From contig CASDSD010000037.1 in assembly GCA_949283205.1 (NCBI GenBank), positions 124,001 to 188,000 on the forward strand: a stretch of DNA of 64,000 bases. The letters run 5' to 3'. Both the position numbers and the translations under genes were made by a program. Positions 37,194-45,609 of this stretch are shown piece by piece. Numbering within the stretch: the stretch's first letter is position 1; the number at the start of each line of letters is the position of its first letter. Origin of the DNA: an uncultured Alistipes sp. Its GTDB lineage: Bacteria; Bacteroidota; Bacteroidia; Bacteroidales; Rikenellaceae. The notes under the pieces are model-generated. The model saw only the letters and a list, made by a program, of their open reading frames with translations. It was not told the DNA's origin and ran no database searches.

Positions 37194-38147
37194 TTATTTT
37201 GTCCATTCGATAATACATGCGCCGGTGGTGAATCCTGCTCCGAATGCGCTCAATACCAACTTGTCACCCTTCTGCAACTTGCCGTCGCGGTTGAGTTCGT
37301 CGAGAAGTATGGCAACGCTCGCCGACGACGTGTTGCCGTAGTGTGCGACGTTGGTGGGGAAGTGCGACATGTCGAGCTTGAGCTGTCCGCAGATGGCCTC
37401 GATGATTCGCATGTTGGCCTGGTGGAGTATGTAATACTTGATATCGGCGGGCTGGAGTCCTGCCTCGTCAAGCAGCGTGCGGATGTCGCGTGACGACGAG
37501 AGTACTGCGGTCTTGAACACCTCGCGGCCGTTCATGTACATGGGCTTGGCCTCTTCCTCCTTGGTGATGTAGGGCGTGGGCTCCAGCGTGCGCACATAGT
37601 GCAGGCACTCGGTCTTGCTGACGGTGGTCAGGCGCGAGCCTATCAGAGCGTCGCCTTCGGTCACCACGGCAGCGCCGGCACCGTCGCCGAAGAGGACACA
37701 GATGCTGCGGTCCTTCCAGTCGACCATGCGCGTGGGCTCCTCGGCGGCTACGACGAGGATGGTCTTGGCCTTGCCGCTCTTGATGCGGTCGTCGGCCATG
37801 TCGAGGGCGTATATGAAGCCCGAGCAGGCGGCATTCACGTCGACGCAGGCACACTTGGCACCGATAGCGCCCTGTATGATGCAACTGAGTCCCGGGGTGA
37901 TGTATTCGTTTACGACATTCGAGCAGATAATGTAGTCGATGTCCGCCGGCGTGACGCCTGCGTTCTCGATGGCTTTGAGAGCAGCCTCGGTAGCCAGATC
38001 TTCGAGTTTTTCAGATGAGATTACGTGGCGCTCGGTCATACCCGTGCGCTCTCTGATCCATTCGTCGCTCGTGTCGAGAAATTCTTCGAGCATTGCGTTG
38101 GTAACGATCTTGGCGGGGTTGGCCCTGCCCGTTCCGATAATTTTCAT
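37194..38147 (-). CDS. fabH: 3-oxoacyl-ACP synthase III
   Basis: 317 residues. KAS III starts fatty acid synthesis by condensing acyl-CoA with malonyl-ACP. The nucleophile Cys is in VNAACSGFIYAL. His is in YILHQANMRI and Asn in YGNTSSASV. In Bacteroidetes, which make branched chains, branched acyl-CoA primers are plausible, but specificity is not visible. It is the first gene of fabH-fabF-fabG, with a -7 box about 80 bp upstream. Confidence 0.95.
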   Translation of the reverse strand: MKIIGTGRANPAKIVTNAMLEEFLDTSDEWIRERTGMTERHVISSEKLEDLATEAALKAIENAGVTPADIDYIICSNVVNEYITPGLSCIIQGAIGAKCACVDVNAACSGFIYALDMADDRIKSGKAKTILVVAAEEPTRMVDWKDRSICVLFGDGAGAAVVTEGDALIGSRLTTVSKTECLHYVRTLEPTPYITKEEEAKPMYMNGREVFKTAVLSSSRDIRTLLDEAGLQPADIKYYILHQANMRIIEAICGQLKLDMSHFPTNVAHYGNTSSASVAILLDELNRDGKLQKGDKLVLSAFGAGFTTGACIIEWTK

Positions 38148-38226
38148 TTACTCAAACTTTATTTTATAATAATAACCTTTCGTGCGGTGTTGCGCAGCGA
38201 CAGCGGTGCCGTATGAAGCGGCGATG

Positions 38227-38234
38227 CAAAAATA
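38227..38234 (-). promoter_or_regulatory. Promoter -7 box for fabH-fabF-fabG
   Basis: TATTTTTG on the minus strand fits TAnnTTTG. Predicted leader of about 70 nt. Confidence 0.45.
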
Positions 38235-38370
38235 TTCAAAACCTTATAAATAACCACTTATATGGGGGTAAAAACGATATTTTGTGACGAAAGTGGCATT
38301 ATGTGTGGTAAAAGTTATGCACTTTGAGGATATTTTACGATCTTTGCTCAACCCAAACTGTGAAAAAATC

Positions 38371-39318
38371 ATGGCAAAAATAGATAAAAGCAGGGAAATT
38401 CCAAAGTTTCTACTCGACAAACAATATTTGTTCGGCTCGGTGGTGTTCATCCTTACTTTTTCGTTTCTGTTTATGGCCATATATACGCCTTTTTCTTTTA
38501 CGGCGTGGTTCAGCCTTACCAACATGCGCCTCTTCCTGCTTACGGTGTGCTTCTATGTCGGAGCGCTGCTGATCATGTCGGCAAGCAAGCGTCTGATGTA
38601 CGGCGTGCAGGACCGTGTGCGTTTCACCTTCGCGAAATATGTCTCGTGGCTTTTGGCCGAGGTGGTGGCGGTATCGCTCTTCTATACGCTCTTTACGTCG
38701 GTCTTCATCGCGCCGTTCGAGCAGCCCTCGTGGGTCATCCTGCTCAAGGCCGTATGGTGCGTGCTCATGATAATGGCCATACCTTATACTATTCAGACTC
38801 TCTATGCGGCATACCGCGCCAAGACCGAGGAGCTGCAGATGCTCCAGTACGAGATGTCGCTCGGCGGCGAGCAGGCCGCGGTGTCATATCCTTCGCTGAT
38901 TAATCTCTACGACTACAACGGTACGTTGAAGCTTACGATAAATGCCGATTCGCTCTATTACATGGAGTCGCAGGACAACTACGTCAAGATATTCTACAGC
39001 AATCACGGCAAGCTGCTCTCCTACATGCTGCGCTGCCGCACCAAGGCCATCGAGGAGAACCTGGCCGAGACGAGCATGGTGCGCTGCCACCGCTCCTATA
39101 TGGTGAACGTGATGAAGATAAACAACATCCGCAAGAAGGGCAAGGCGCGCTATGTGGTTCTGGACAACAGCGAAATAAAGCCCATCCCCGTCTCGAAGAG
39201 CTACTTCAAGAACCTGATAGGCAAGATCGAGCGTTTCAATGCCGCGGGACGCGGTGTGGCGGAGCAGGTGGAACCCGAGGCCGGGACTCCGGTGGCGGCG
39301 GCGGAGCAGGCCGAATAG
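38371..39318 (+). CDS. Membrane-anchored LytTR transcriptional regulator
   Basis: 315 residues from the ATG at 38371 (MAKIDKSREIPKFLL). Four predicted transmembrane helices (about 20-150, e.g. FGSVVFILTFSFLFMAIY) lead to a short linker and a C-terminal LytTR DNA-binding domain (about 195-300, YYMESQDNYVKIFY and MVRCHRSYMVNV). There is no receiver domain, so the membrane part itself may sense the signal. GATCTTTG just upstream (about 38339-38346) may be its -7 box. The final 25 residues are Ala/Glu-rich. Divergent from the fab operon. Confidence 0.85.
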   Translation: MAKIDKSREIPKFLLDKQYLFGSVVFILTFSFLFMAIYTPFSFTAWFSLTNMRLFLLTVCFYVGALLIMSASKRLMYGVQDRVRFTFAKYVSWLLAEVVAVSLFYTLFTSVFIAPFEQPSWVILLKAVWCVLMIMAIPYTIQTLYAAYRAKTEELQMLQYEMSLGGEQAAVSYPSLINLYDYNGTLKLTINADSLYYMESQDNYVKIFYSNHGKLLSYMLRCRTKAIEENLAETSMVRCHRSYMVNVMKINNIRKKGKARYVVLDNSEIKPIPVSKSYFKNLIGKIERFNAAGRGVAEQVEPEAGTPVAAAEQAE

Positions 39319-39337
39319 GGGGCGTGCCGAAACGGAT

Positions 39338-39381
39338 GCGGGACCGTATCGTGTGATACAGGTCCCGCAATCTTTATTTTT
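39338..39381 (+). terminator. Terminator after the LytTR gene
   Basis: GCGGGACC/GGTCCCGC with an inner TATC/GATA stem, followed by AATCTTTATTTTT. It lies between convergent genes. Confidence 0.8.
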
Positions 39382-39393
39382 ATGTGTCGGCCG

Positions 39394-40476
39394 TTATGGC
39401 CGCGTGAGTATCTCGACGATCTTCTGCAGCGGTTTGCCGTCGGGGGCCACGCCGAAGTCGCGGCTCTTGTAGTCCCATGCTGCGTATGCTATTCCCCGCT
39501 CGTTGCAGAGCGATACCACGTCCTCGAACCACCGTACACGGTCATCCTCGGGGGTGGTGGACATTGTGCCGAATTCGCCCAGATAGATACGGCGGCCCAT
39601 CCTGGCGGCGGCATCCGCGGCGCGGGCGATCTGCTTCTCGAGCGTGGCACGGTCATTATAGCCGCTCTCGCCGGCACCGTAGCCGTAGCGGCCCTTCATC
39701 TCGTCGCTCATGGCATTGTAGTCCTCGTCCGAGATAAGCGAACCGGGGTAGTGTACTGCACACGGAATGTCCTTCATGTCGGTCCATGAGGCACGGTAGT
39801 GCGTGAGCATGAACGGATTGTAGAAGTGGAAGCTGAGGATGATGTTCTCGTCGTCGGCCGGAACCTTCAGTTTCTCCACCATGTCGAACGACTGCCAGCG
39901 GTTCGAGCCGATGACGACGGTTCGTTTGGGTTCCTTCTCGCGCACGGCCGCGAGGCACTTGTTCACCACGTCGTTCCACTGGTCCGCCTCATCGGCGACG
40001 GGTTCGTTCATAAGCTCGTATGCGACCATCGAACGGGGGTATCTGTTCAGTTCGGCCGAGAGCTTGCGCCAGCATTCGCAGAACCGCTCCTGTGCCGCGG
40101 GGTCGGTGAAGAGGGGTTTCTCGGCGGCGTTGAAGTGGTGCGAACGCAGGATGTGCAGGTCGACGACGGCACGCAGTCCGAACTCCTCACACCAGCCGAG
40201 TGCGCTGTGCAGCAGCCCGAAGGCTTCGGATTCCGGGTTGAGATCCTCGTCGAACATCTGCTCCTCGTCGATGGGGATGCGTATGTGGTCGAATCCCATT
40301 TCGGCGATGGCCTGTACGTCGTCACGTGTAAAATATCCCTTGCGGGCTTCGCCGCGGGCATCGCTTTGCGAGAGCCAGTGGCTGATGTTTACGCCTTTGC
40401 CTATGGTAAAAGGTTCATTCGAGGCGCAGCTGACAAGGCACATGACGGCCGCCAGCAGTAGAAAGGTTCGTTTCAT
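39394..40476 (-). CDS. GH5-family glycoside hydrolase lipoprotein
   Basis: 360 residues from the ATG at 40476. A lipoprotein signal ends at Cys17 (CLVSCASN). The (beta/alpha)8 domain shows the GH5 acid/base Glu158 in YELMNEP and nucleophile Glu301 in YLGEFG, plus VDLHIL and FHFYNPF. GH5 enzymes cut beta-glucans, mannans or related chains; the substrate is not set by sequence alone. Probably surface or periplasmic. It stands next to a broken AraC regulator gene that may once have controlled it. Confidence 0.88.
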   Translation of the reverse strand: MKRTFLLLAAVMCLVSCASNEPFTIGKGVNISHWLSQSDARGEARKGYFTRDDVQAIAEMGFDHIRIPIDEEQMFDEDLNPESEAFGLLHSALGWCEEFGLRAVVDLHILRSHHFNAAEKPLFTDPAAQERFCECWRKLSAELNRYPRSMVAYELMNEPVADEADQWNDVVNKCLAAVREKEPKRTVVIGSNRWQSFDMVEKLKVPADDENIILSFHFYNPFMLTHYRASWTDMKDIPCAVHYPGSLISDEDYNAMSDEMKGRYGYGAGESGYNDRATLEKQIARAADAAARMGRRIYLGEFGTMSTTPEDDRVRWFEDVVSLCNERGIAYAAWDYKSRDFGVAPDGKPLQKIVEILTRP

Positions 40477-40581
40477 CTCGAGTTGCAGTTTATGGTTTGT
40501 TGCAACAAATATAGCTATTCGGGACCGGAAAAGCAACCCATTGGGAAGCCTGTCGGCCTGCATATGCGGAATATATGTCGG

Positions 40582-41430
40582 TTATTGACGCCGCATGCGA
40601 TATTTTACCGGAGGCAGCCCGGTCATCCTGTTGAAAAACTTGCCGAAGACCGACTGGTCGGAGAACCCGAGCATGTCGGCGATCTGTTTCACCTCCATGT
40701 CGGTCGATTCGAGCAGGCGGCGGGCGTCGGCGCCGAGCAGCTCGGCAATGTGGAAGCGGACCGTATGGCCTGTGGTGTGTTTGACCGTCCGGGAGAGGTA
40801 CGTCGTAGATATATGCAGCGCGTCGGCGTAGAACTCTATTCTGTGGTGCTGTCTGTAATTTTCGGTCAGCAGTTTCTTGAAGCGGCGGAATATCTCGTCG
40901 GAGCGCTGTACGCAGAGCGGGGCCCGTGTGCCGCGGCTCCCGAGCAGCAGGTCGGCTGTCTACAGCAGCAGGAACCCGCACAGACGGTCGGCAATGGCGT
41001 TGCGGCTGTGGCTGTAGGCGTCCATGTGCTCGGAGAAGAGCTCCATCGTGCGGCCGAGGTATTCGAAGGTGTCGCTGTCGAGGTGGAGGACGGGATATCC
41101 GTATTCGCGTATGAATCGCGACAGCTGCGTGTACATGGTCTGTCCGTCGCGCAGCGAGTCGAAATAGTCGGGCTCTATGCGTAGGCATGTCATTTCGAAG
41201 GCATCGTCCATGGCGTCGAATACGGCGCGCATGCCGGGCGTGAGTATGATGAGGTCATGTGCCCGTATGGCAAGGTCGTATGTGTCGGATATCTTGGCTG
41301 TTCCGTTTGTGACTAATGATATGTGGAACCCCCTGGCGAGCACGCACCTGCCGTGCGGCAGGTCGTGACGGCTTATGGTGCTGCGGGATATCTCTTTTAC
41401 GCGTTTCTGCGGCGTGTGTGTTCCGTGCAT
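40582..41430 (-). pseudogene. AraC-family regulator interrupted by an in-frame amber codon
   Basis: From the ATG at 41430 (MHGTHTPQKRVKEISRS) a cupin-like sensor domain typical of AraC regulators reads to codon 156. TAG at 40960-40962 is codon 157. The same frame then continues for 125 codons to TAA at 40582 and encodes an intact double helix-turn-helix, with motifs such as YADALHISTTYLSRTVK and VKQIADMLGFSDQSVFGKFF. A single CAG (Gln) to TAG change would explain it. Full length would be 282 residues. TAG ends purK and folD, so recoding is unlikely. The sensor half could still be made as a 156-residue fragment. Confidence 0.8.
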
Positions 41431-41548
41431 ATGGCGGCGTTTTGACCGTAAAGTTACCGTTTTGTTTCGTTTTCGACGAATATAGGTCCTGCTTTTATTA
41501 TCCCGAACCGAAAAAACGGCGGATCTTTGCATCCGAAATACATATCGC

Positions 41549-42853
41549 ATGGAAAAATTTACCGTAAGGCGTTATCTGTTGTTCGCCGTCTCGCTCTTCG
41601 TCAATGCCTTCGGCATTGCATTCATAACCAAGGCGTCGCTGGGTACCTCGCCCATAACGAGCGTAACGTACGTGTCGAGCATGTTCACACCCCTGACCAT
41701 GGGGCAGTGGACCGTCATACTCAACATCCTGTTCGTTGTGCTGGAGCTCTTTTTCATGTCGCGCCGCGACCTGAAGACGGACCTTCGCATGTATCTGCTG
41801 CAGATTCCCATATCGTTGTGCTTCGGCATGTTCATCGACGTGTCGATGAATGCGCTCTTCTGGCTTGAGCCTGCAGGGTATGCCGGCCGCGTCGGCGTCT
41901 TGCTCGCGGGGTGCGTGATCCTTTCTGCCGGCATAGCGCTGGAGGTCGAGGCCGACATAGCCATGATGGCGGGCGAGTATTTCGTGAAGGCCATATCGCG
42001 GCGGTTGCGTCGTGATTTCGGATATGTGAAACTCGGTTTCGACATAACGCTTGTGGTCACGGCGTGCCTGCTGTCGCTGGCGTTCATGTCGGAGGTGCGC
42101 GGCGTGCGTGAGGGTACGGTTGCGGCGGCCCTTCTGGTGGGGCCCATCGTGCATGTGATAAGCCCCTATTACAGACGTCTCGACGGATGGATCGGACGCT
42201 CGGCACAGACCCGGAATTCCGGGCCCGCGGCCGGTGGCGGCGGTGTGGTTATAACCATCGCCCGCGAGTACGGCAGCGGCGGCCATGAACTCGGCGAGAT
42301 GCTCTCGCGCGAACTGAACATGAAACTCTACGACAGGGAGTTCATAGGTATGGCGGCGCAGAAGAGCGGCATGGATGAGCGTTATATCCTCGAAAACGAG
42401 CAGTCGATACCGTCGTTCTGGCTCAAATGCATCTTTGCAATGAACAATGAGCGCTCGATCGAGCACGGCCTTTCGCCGGACGACGTGTTGTTCGTTGCCG
42501 AGAGCCGCATCGTACAGGAGTTGGCGGAGCAGGGCCCGTGCATCATCGTGGGGCGCTGTGCCGACTTCGTGCTGAAGGACCGCCCGAATGTGGTGAAGGT
42601 ATTCTGTTACTGCGATGCGGCGAGTGCCTGCGAGCGCTGTGTCGGGGAGTACGGTATCCCGCGCGAGCGGGCCGCGGCCGAGATCAAACGCGTGAACCGC
42701 AACCGTATAGCACATTATGAGTATTATACCGGGATGAAGTGGGGCGAGCCGCACCACTACAACCTTATGATAAATACGGGCAGTATCGGACTCAAGACGG
42801 CATGCGCTTTGGTGAAGGAGGTCTGCGCACCCCTCTGCCGGCAGCGCGGGTAA
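41549..42853 (+). CDS. Fusion of a YczE/DUF6198-like membrane domain with a cytidylate kinase-like domain
   Basis: 434 residues. Residues 1-205 form about five to six transmembrane helices with FGIAFITKASLGTSPITS, as in the YczE/YyaS (DUF6198) family. After a Gly-rich linker (about 215-230) comes a cytidylate-kinase-like domain. Its nucleotide loop is ITIAREYGSGGHELG (about 235-249), and YDREFIGMAA, IIVGRCADFVL and RNRIAHYEYYTG follow. The family is PF13189-like and not the essential Cmk; the phosphoryl acceptor is unknown. GATCTTTG at about 41521 may be its -7 box. No partner gene follows. Confidence 0.82.
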   Translation: MEKFTVRRYLLFAVSLFVNAFGIAFITKASLGTSPITSVTYVSSMFTPLTMGQWTVILNILFVVLELFFMSRRDLKTDLRMYLLQIPISLCFGMFIDVSMNALFWLEPAGYAGRVGVLLAGCVILSAGIALEVEADIAMMAGEYFVKAISRRLRRDFGYVKLGFDITLVVTACLLSLAFMSEVRGVREGTVAAALLVGPIVHVISPYYRRLDGWIGRSAQTRNSGPAAGGGGVVITIAREYGSGGHELGEMLSRELNMKLYDREFIGMAAQKSGMDERYILENEQSIPSFWLKCIFAMNNERSIEHGLSPDDVLFVAESRIVQELAEQGPCIIVGRCADFVLKDRPNVVKVFCYCDAASACERCVGEYGIPRERAAAEIKRVNRNRIAHYEYYTGMKWGEPHHYNLMINTGSIGLKTACALVKEVCAPLCRQRG

Positions 42854-42979
42854 TCCGTATGCGGGCAGCGCGCCGGTGCCGCAACGGCCGAGCGGGTGGC
42901 GGAGATTGCGATATGACGGCATATGGTGGCGGATGGCGATAGTTTTTTGCCGCGGCTTTTCATTTTCCGAAAAAAGTAT

Positions 42980-42987
42980 TACTTTTG
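42980..42987 (+). promoter_or_regulatory. Promoter -7 box for metK
   Basis: TACTTTTG fits TAnnTTTG, with a TTTT element 19 nt upstream. The predicted start is near 42994, giving a leader of about 127 nt. Confidence 0.55.
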
Positions 42988-43000
42988 CGGCGACATTCGA

Positions 43001-43052
43001 TGTGGAAGGATTTGGACTGCTTGCAACCACGAAAAAAATGCTAAACCAGCAA
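43001..43052 (+). promoter_or_regulatory. SAM-II-like aptamer candidate in the metK leader
   Basis: TGTGG (43001-43005) can pair with CCACG (43027-43031). The loop contains GATTT and ends TTGCAA. Then come seven As and TGCTAAA (43039-43045). The order GATTT, TTGCAA, stem, A-run, GCTAAA matches the conserved islands of the SAM-II pseudoknot riboswitch as I remember them. The element begins at the predicted 5' end of the transcript of a SAM synthetase gene. The pairing is short, and the pseudoknot was not confirmed by covariation. A 14-codon ORF (43000-43044) overlaps it as an alternative. Confidence 0.42.
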
Positions 43053-43120
43053 TGTTTCTATTCAACGACAGTCTCGTCTTCCATACGTTTAACGGTTTAA
43101 CTTTATAAACTTTTAATTGT

Positions 43121-44428
43121 ATGGCAAATTATCTGTTTACTTCGGAATCGGTCTCGGAAGGGCATCCCGACAAGGTGTCGGACCAGATTTCGGATGCAAT
43201 CCTCGATGAATTTCTGCGTCACGACCCCCAGTCGAAGGTGGCGTGCGAGACGCTCTGCACAACGGGCCTGGTGGTAGTGGCCGGTGAGGTCCGTTCGGAG
43301 GCATATGTCGATATACAGAGCGTCGTGCGCCGCGTTATCGACCGTATAGGATACAACCGCAGCGAGTACCAGTTCGATGCCGCTTCGTGCGGCATACTCT
43401 CGGCGATCCACGAGCAGTCGGCCGATATCAATCAGGGTGTCGTGCGAGAGGATGCCGAGGAGCAGGGTGCGGGCGACCAGGGCATAATGTTCGGATATGC
43501 CTGCAACGAAACCCGCGAGTATATGCCCGCAACGCTGATTCTCTCGCATGTAATCCTCAAGGAGCTGGCCGTAATACGCCGCGAGGGCACCGTGATGCCC
43601 TATCTGCGTCCCGATGCCAAGAGCCAGGTGACGATGGAGTACGACAGCGCAACGCACAAGCCCGTGCGCGTGCATACCATCGTGGTCTCTACGCAGCACG
43701 ACGAGTTCGTCAAGGCCGGCAACGGCCTGACGGAGAAGGAGGCCGAGCGCAAGATGCAGGAGCGTATCCGCGAGGATGTGCGTACGATCCTCATCCCGCG
43801 TGTGAAGGCCCGTCTGCAGCGTGCGAACGACTGCTTGGCCGACCTTATCGGCGACGACTACATACTGCATGTAAATCCCACGGGCAAGTTCGTCATCGGC
43901 GGCCCCCACGGAGATACCGGCGTCACGGGCCGAAAGATTATAGTCGACTCGTACGGCGGCCGCGGCGCGCACGGCGGCGGCGCCTTCTCGGGCAAGGACT
44001 CGTCGAAGGTGGACCGCTCGGCTGCTTATGCGGCGCGTTACATCGCCAAGAACATGGTTGCGGCCGGTGTGGCCGACCAGATGCTTGTGCAGTTGAGCTA
44101 CGCCATAGGCATAGCACAGCCCCTGTCGATATATGTCGACACCTACGGGTCGAAGCGCCCTGCGGCGCTGGAGGGCATGTCCGACGGTGAGATCGCCGAG
44201 CATATAGGCCGACTGTTCGATCTGCGTCCCGCGTCGATCGTGCGCAAGTTCGGTCTCAAGAACCCCATCTTCGAGGCGACGGCCTCGTACGGCCACTTCG
44301 GCAACCGCCCCTACACCAAGAGCGTCAAGGTGTGGGAGAACGGCCGCGAGACGGAGCGCGAGATCGAGTTCTTCGGCTGGGAGCGCCTCGATGCCGTGGA
44401 GAGCATAAAGAGCGAGTTCGGACTGTAG
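43121..44428 (+). CDS. metK: S-adenosylmethionine synthetase
   Basis: 435 residues. It makes SAM from methionine and [22 protein letters not shown] near the N-terminus binds ATP and metal. [12 protein letters not shown] and [19 protein letters not shown] are the two PROSITE-type signatures. It is somewhat longer than the common 380-400 residues, through insertions of the type seen in Bacteroidetes MetK. It is alone in its transcription unit, with its own leader and terminator. Confidence 0.96.
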   Translation: MANYLFTSESVSEGHPDKVSDQISDAILDEFLRHDPQSKVACETLCTTGLVVVAGEVRSEAYVDIQSVVRRVIDRIGYNRSEYQFDAASCGILSAIHEQSADINQGVVREDAEEQGAGDQGIMFGYACNETREYMPATLILSHVILKELAVIRREGTVMPYLRPDAKSQVTMEYDSATHKPVRVHTIVVSTQHDEFVKAGNGLTEKEAERKMQERIREDVRTILIPRVKARLQRANDCLADLIGDDYILHVNPTGKFVIGGPHGDTGVTGRKIIVDSYGGRGAHGGGAFSGKDSSKVDRSAAYAARYIAKNMVAAGVADQMLVQLSYAIGIAQPLSIYVDTYGSKRPAALEGMSDGEIAEHIGRLFDLRPASIVRKFGLKNPIFEATASYGHFGNRPYTKSVKVWENGRETEREIEFFGWERLDAVESIKSEFGL

Positions 44429-44447
44429 CCGTATGGCAGGAGCGTTT

Positions 44448-44493
44448 GATCGGGCTTCCCGTGCTTCGGCACGCGGAGGCCCGATCCGTTTTT
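44448..44493 (+). terminator. Terminator of metK
   Basis: GATCGGGC/GCCCGATC with an inner CGTGC/GCACG stem, followed by CGTTTTTG. Confidence 0.85.
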
Positions 44494-44517
44494 GTACAGA
44501 CGGACGGGTGGCATGAA

Positions 44518-44555
44518 GAAAACGGACTCTCACGCATGGCGGAGAGTCCGTTTTC
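44518..44555 (-). terminator. Terminator of the TonB-receptor/phosphoesterase unit
   Basis: A 14-bp perfect stem (GAAAACGGACTCTC and complement) lies 20 bp after the phosphoesterase stop. A short T-rich tail follows in the minus direction. Confidence 0.8.
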
Positions 44556-44575
44556 ATGAGGCTATGCCCCGACAG

Positions 44576-45565
44576 CTATTTTGTGCGGGTCACCGTATGC
44601 AGGATGTTGCCGTGCTTGTCGAGCATGTAGAGCTTCAGCTCCCTGTCCGAGGCCGATACGACCGAGAACCCGGGCTCCGAGCTGCAGAATACCGTTCCGT
44701 CGATGGGCGACACGTCGCGGCTGAGCGATCCCGACGAGTTGACCACATAGTCTATGTCGCTGCCCTCGGGCTTGATGTGCTGGAAGTTGTGTATGTGGCC
44801 GGCGATATACATGTCGACGCCGTGCCTGCGCAGGATGGGGTCGACGCGGCGCTGCATGTCCTCGCGCTCGACTTCGTCCTTCGGTGTCTGGGCGTAGATG
44901 GGGTGGTGGCCTATGACCACGGTCCATGTTGCCGCCGATGCGTTGAGCGTCGAATCGATCCACTGCAGCTGGCGGTCGATATCCTGTGCCGCCACGTCGC
45001 GGTACGACTCCTCGGCCTCCTTGTGGTATTTGTCAATGAGCGGGGTGGTGTCGATGAAGAGCAGGCGCAGCGTGGCGTCATTGTCCAGATCGAACGTCAT
45101 GCCGTAGTAGCGGCCGGGCATATTCCAGCGGCGGCTTACGTTTCCATAGTCCAGCACGGCCTGCGTGTTGCCGCGGTACTCGTGGTTGCCGAGCACGGGG
45201 AACCAGTCGATCATCAGCTCGGGGTGCGAGTAGATAAGTTCGTAGTTGGTCATCCACAGCGGGTCGTCCACGCTGGCCACACCCTCGAAGTGGTGTACGT
45301 CGCCGGCGGCGGCCACGAACTCTATGTCGACGTTCTCGGCCAGGCGTCCCATCTCCTCGGCTATCGTCTTCTGGTCGTAGTAGCCGTTGCGGCCGAGGTC
45401 GTTCGCCACGATGAAGTTGAAGTTGTCGTCGGGCAGCGAATCGAGGTGTGCCGCCTGTGTGCCTGCGTTGCCTGTCGCGGGCGTGCATGAGGGTGCAAAT
45501 GTTACGGCTGCGGCGGCAAGCAGCGCCGCTATGGCCGATATGACTCTATTACTTCTCATGATCAT
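44576..45565 (-). CDS. Metallophosphoesterase lipoprotein (purple-acid-phosphatase type)
   Basis: 329 residues. A lipoprotein-type signal ends at APSCTPATG (Cys near residue 27). The calcineurin-like metal site is visible: ANDLGRNG, AAGDVHH, GNHEYRG, GHHPIY and GHIHNFQ. It resembles tartrate-resistant (purple) acid phosphatases. It probably hydrolyses phosphate esters in the periplasm or at the surface. It lies 44 bp downstream of a TonB-dependent receptor in the same orientation, so the pair may release and import a phosphorylated compound. Confidence 0.85.
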   Translation of the reverse strand: MIMRSNRVISAIAALLAAAAVTFAPSCTPATGNAGTQAAHLDSLPDDNFNFIVANDLGRNGYYDQKTIAEEMGRLAENVDIEFVAAAGDVHHFEGVASVDDPLWMTNYELIYSHPELMIDWFPVLGNHEYRGNTQAVLDYGNVSRRWNMPGRYYGMTFDLDNDATLRLLFIDTTPLIDKYHKEAEESYRDVAAQDIDRQLQWIDSTLNASAATWTVVIGHHPIYAQTPKDEVEREDMQRRVDPILRRHGVDMYIAGHIHNFQHIKPEGSDIDYVVNSSGSLSRDVSPIDGTVFCSSEPGFSVVSASDRELKLYMLDKHGNILHTVTRTK

Positions 45566-45609
45566 GTCCTTTTATTTCGGTTATATGTTTGTTGTCAATT
45601 GTACGTTCC

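Noticed and set aside
40960-40962. TAG as a reassigned sense codon
   Set aside because: TAG terminates purK and folD here, so genome-wide recoding is not supported; a point mutation is simpler.
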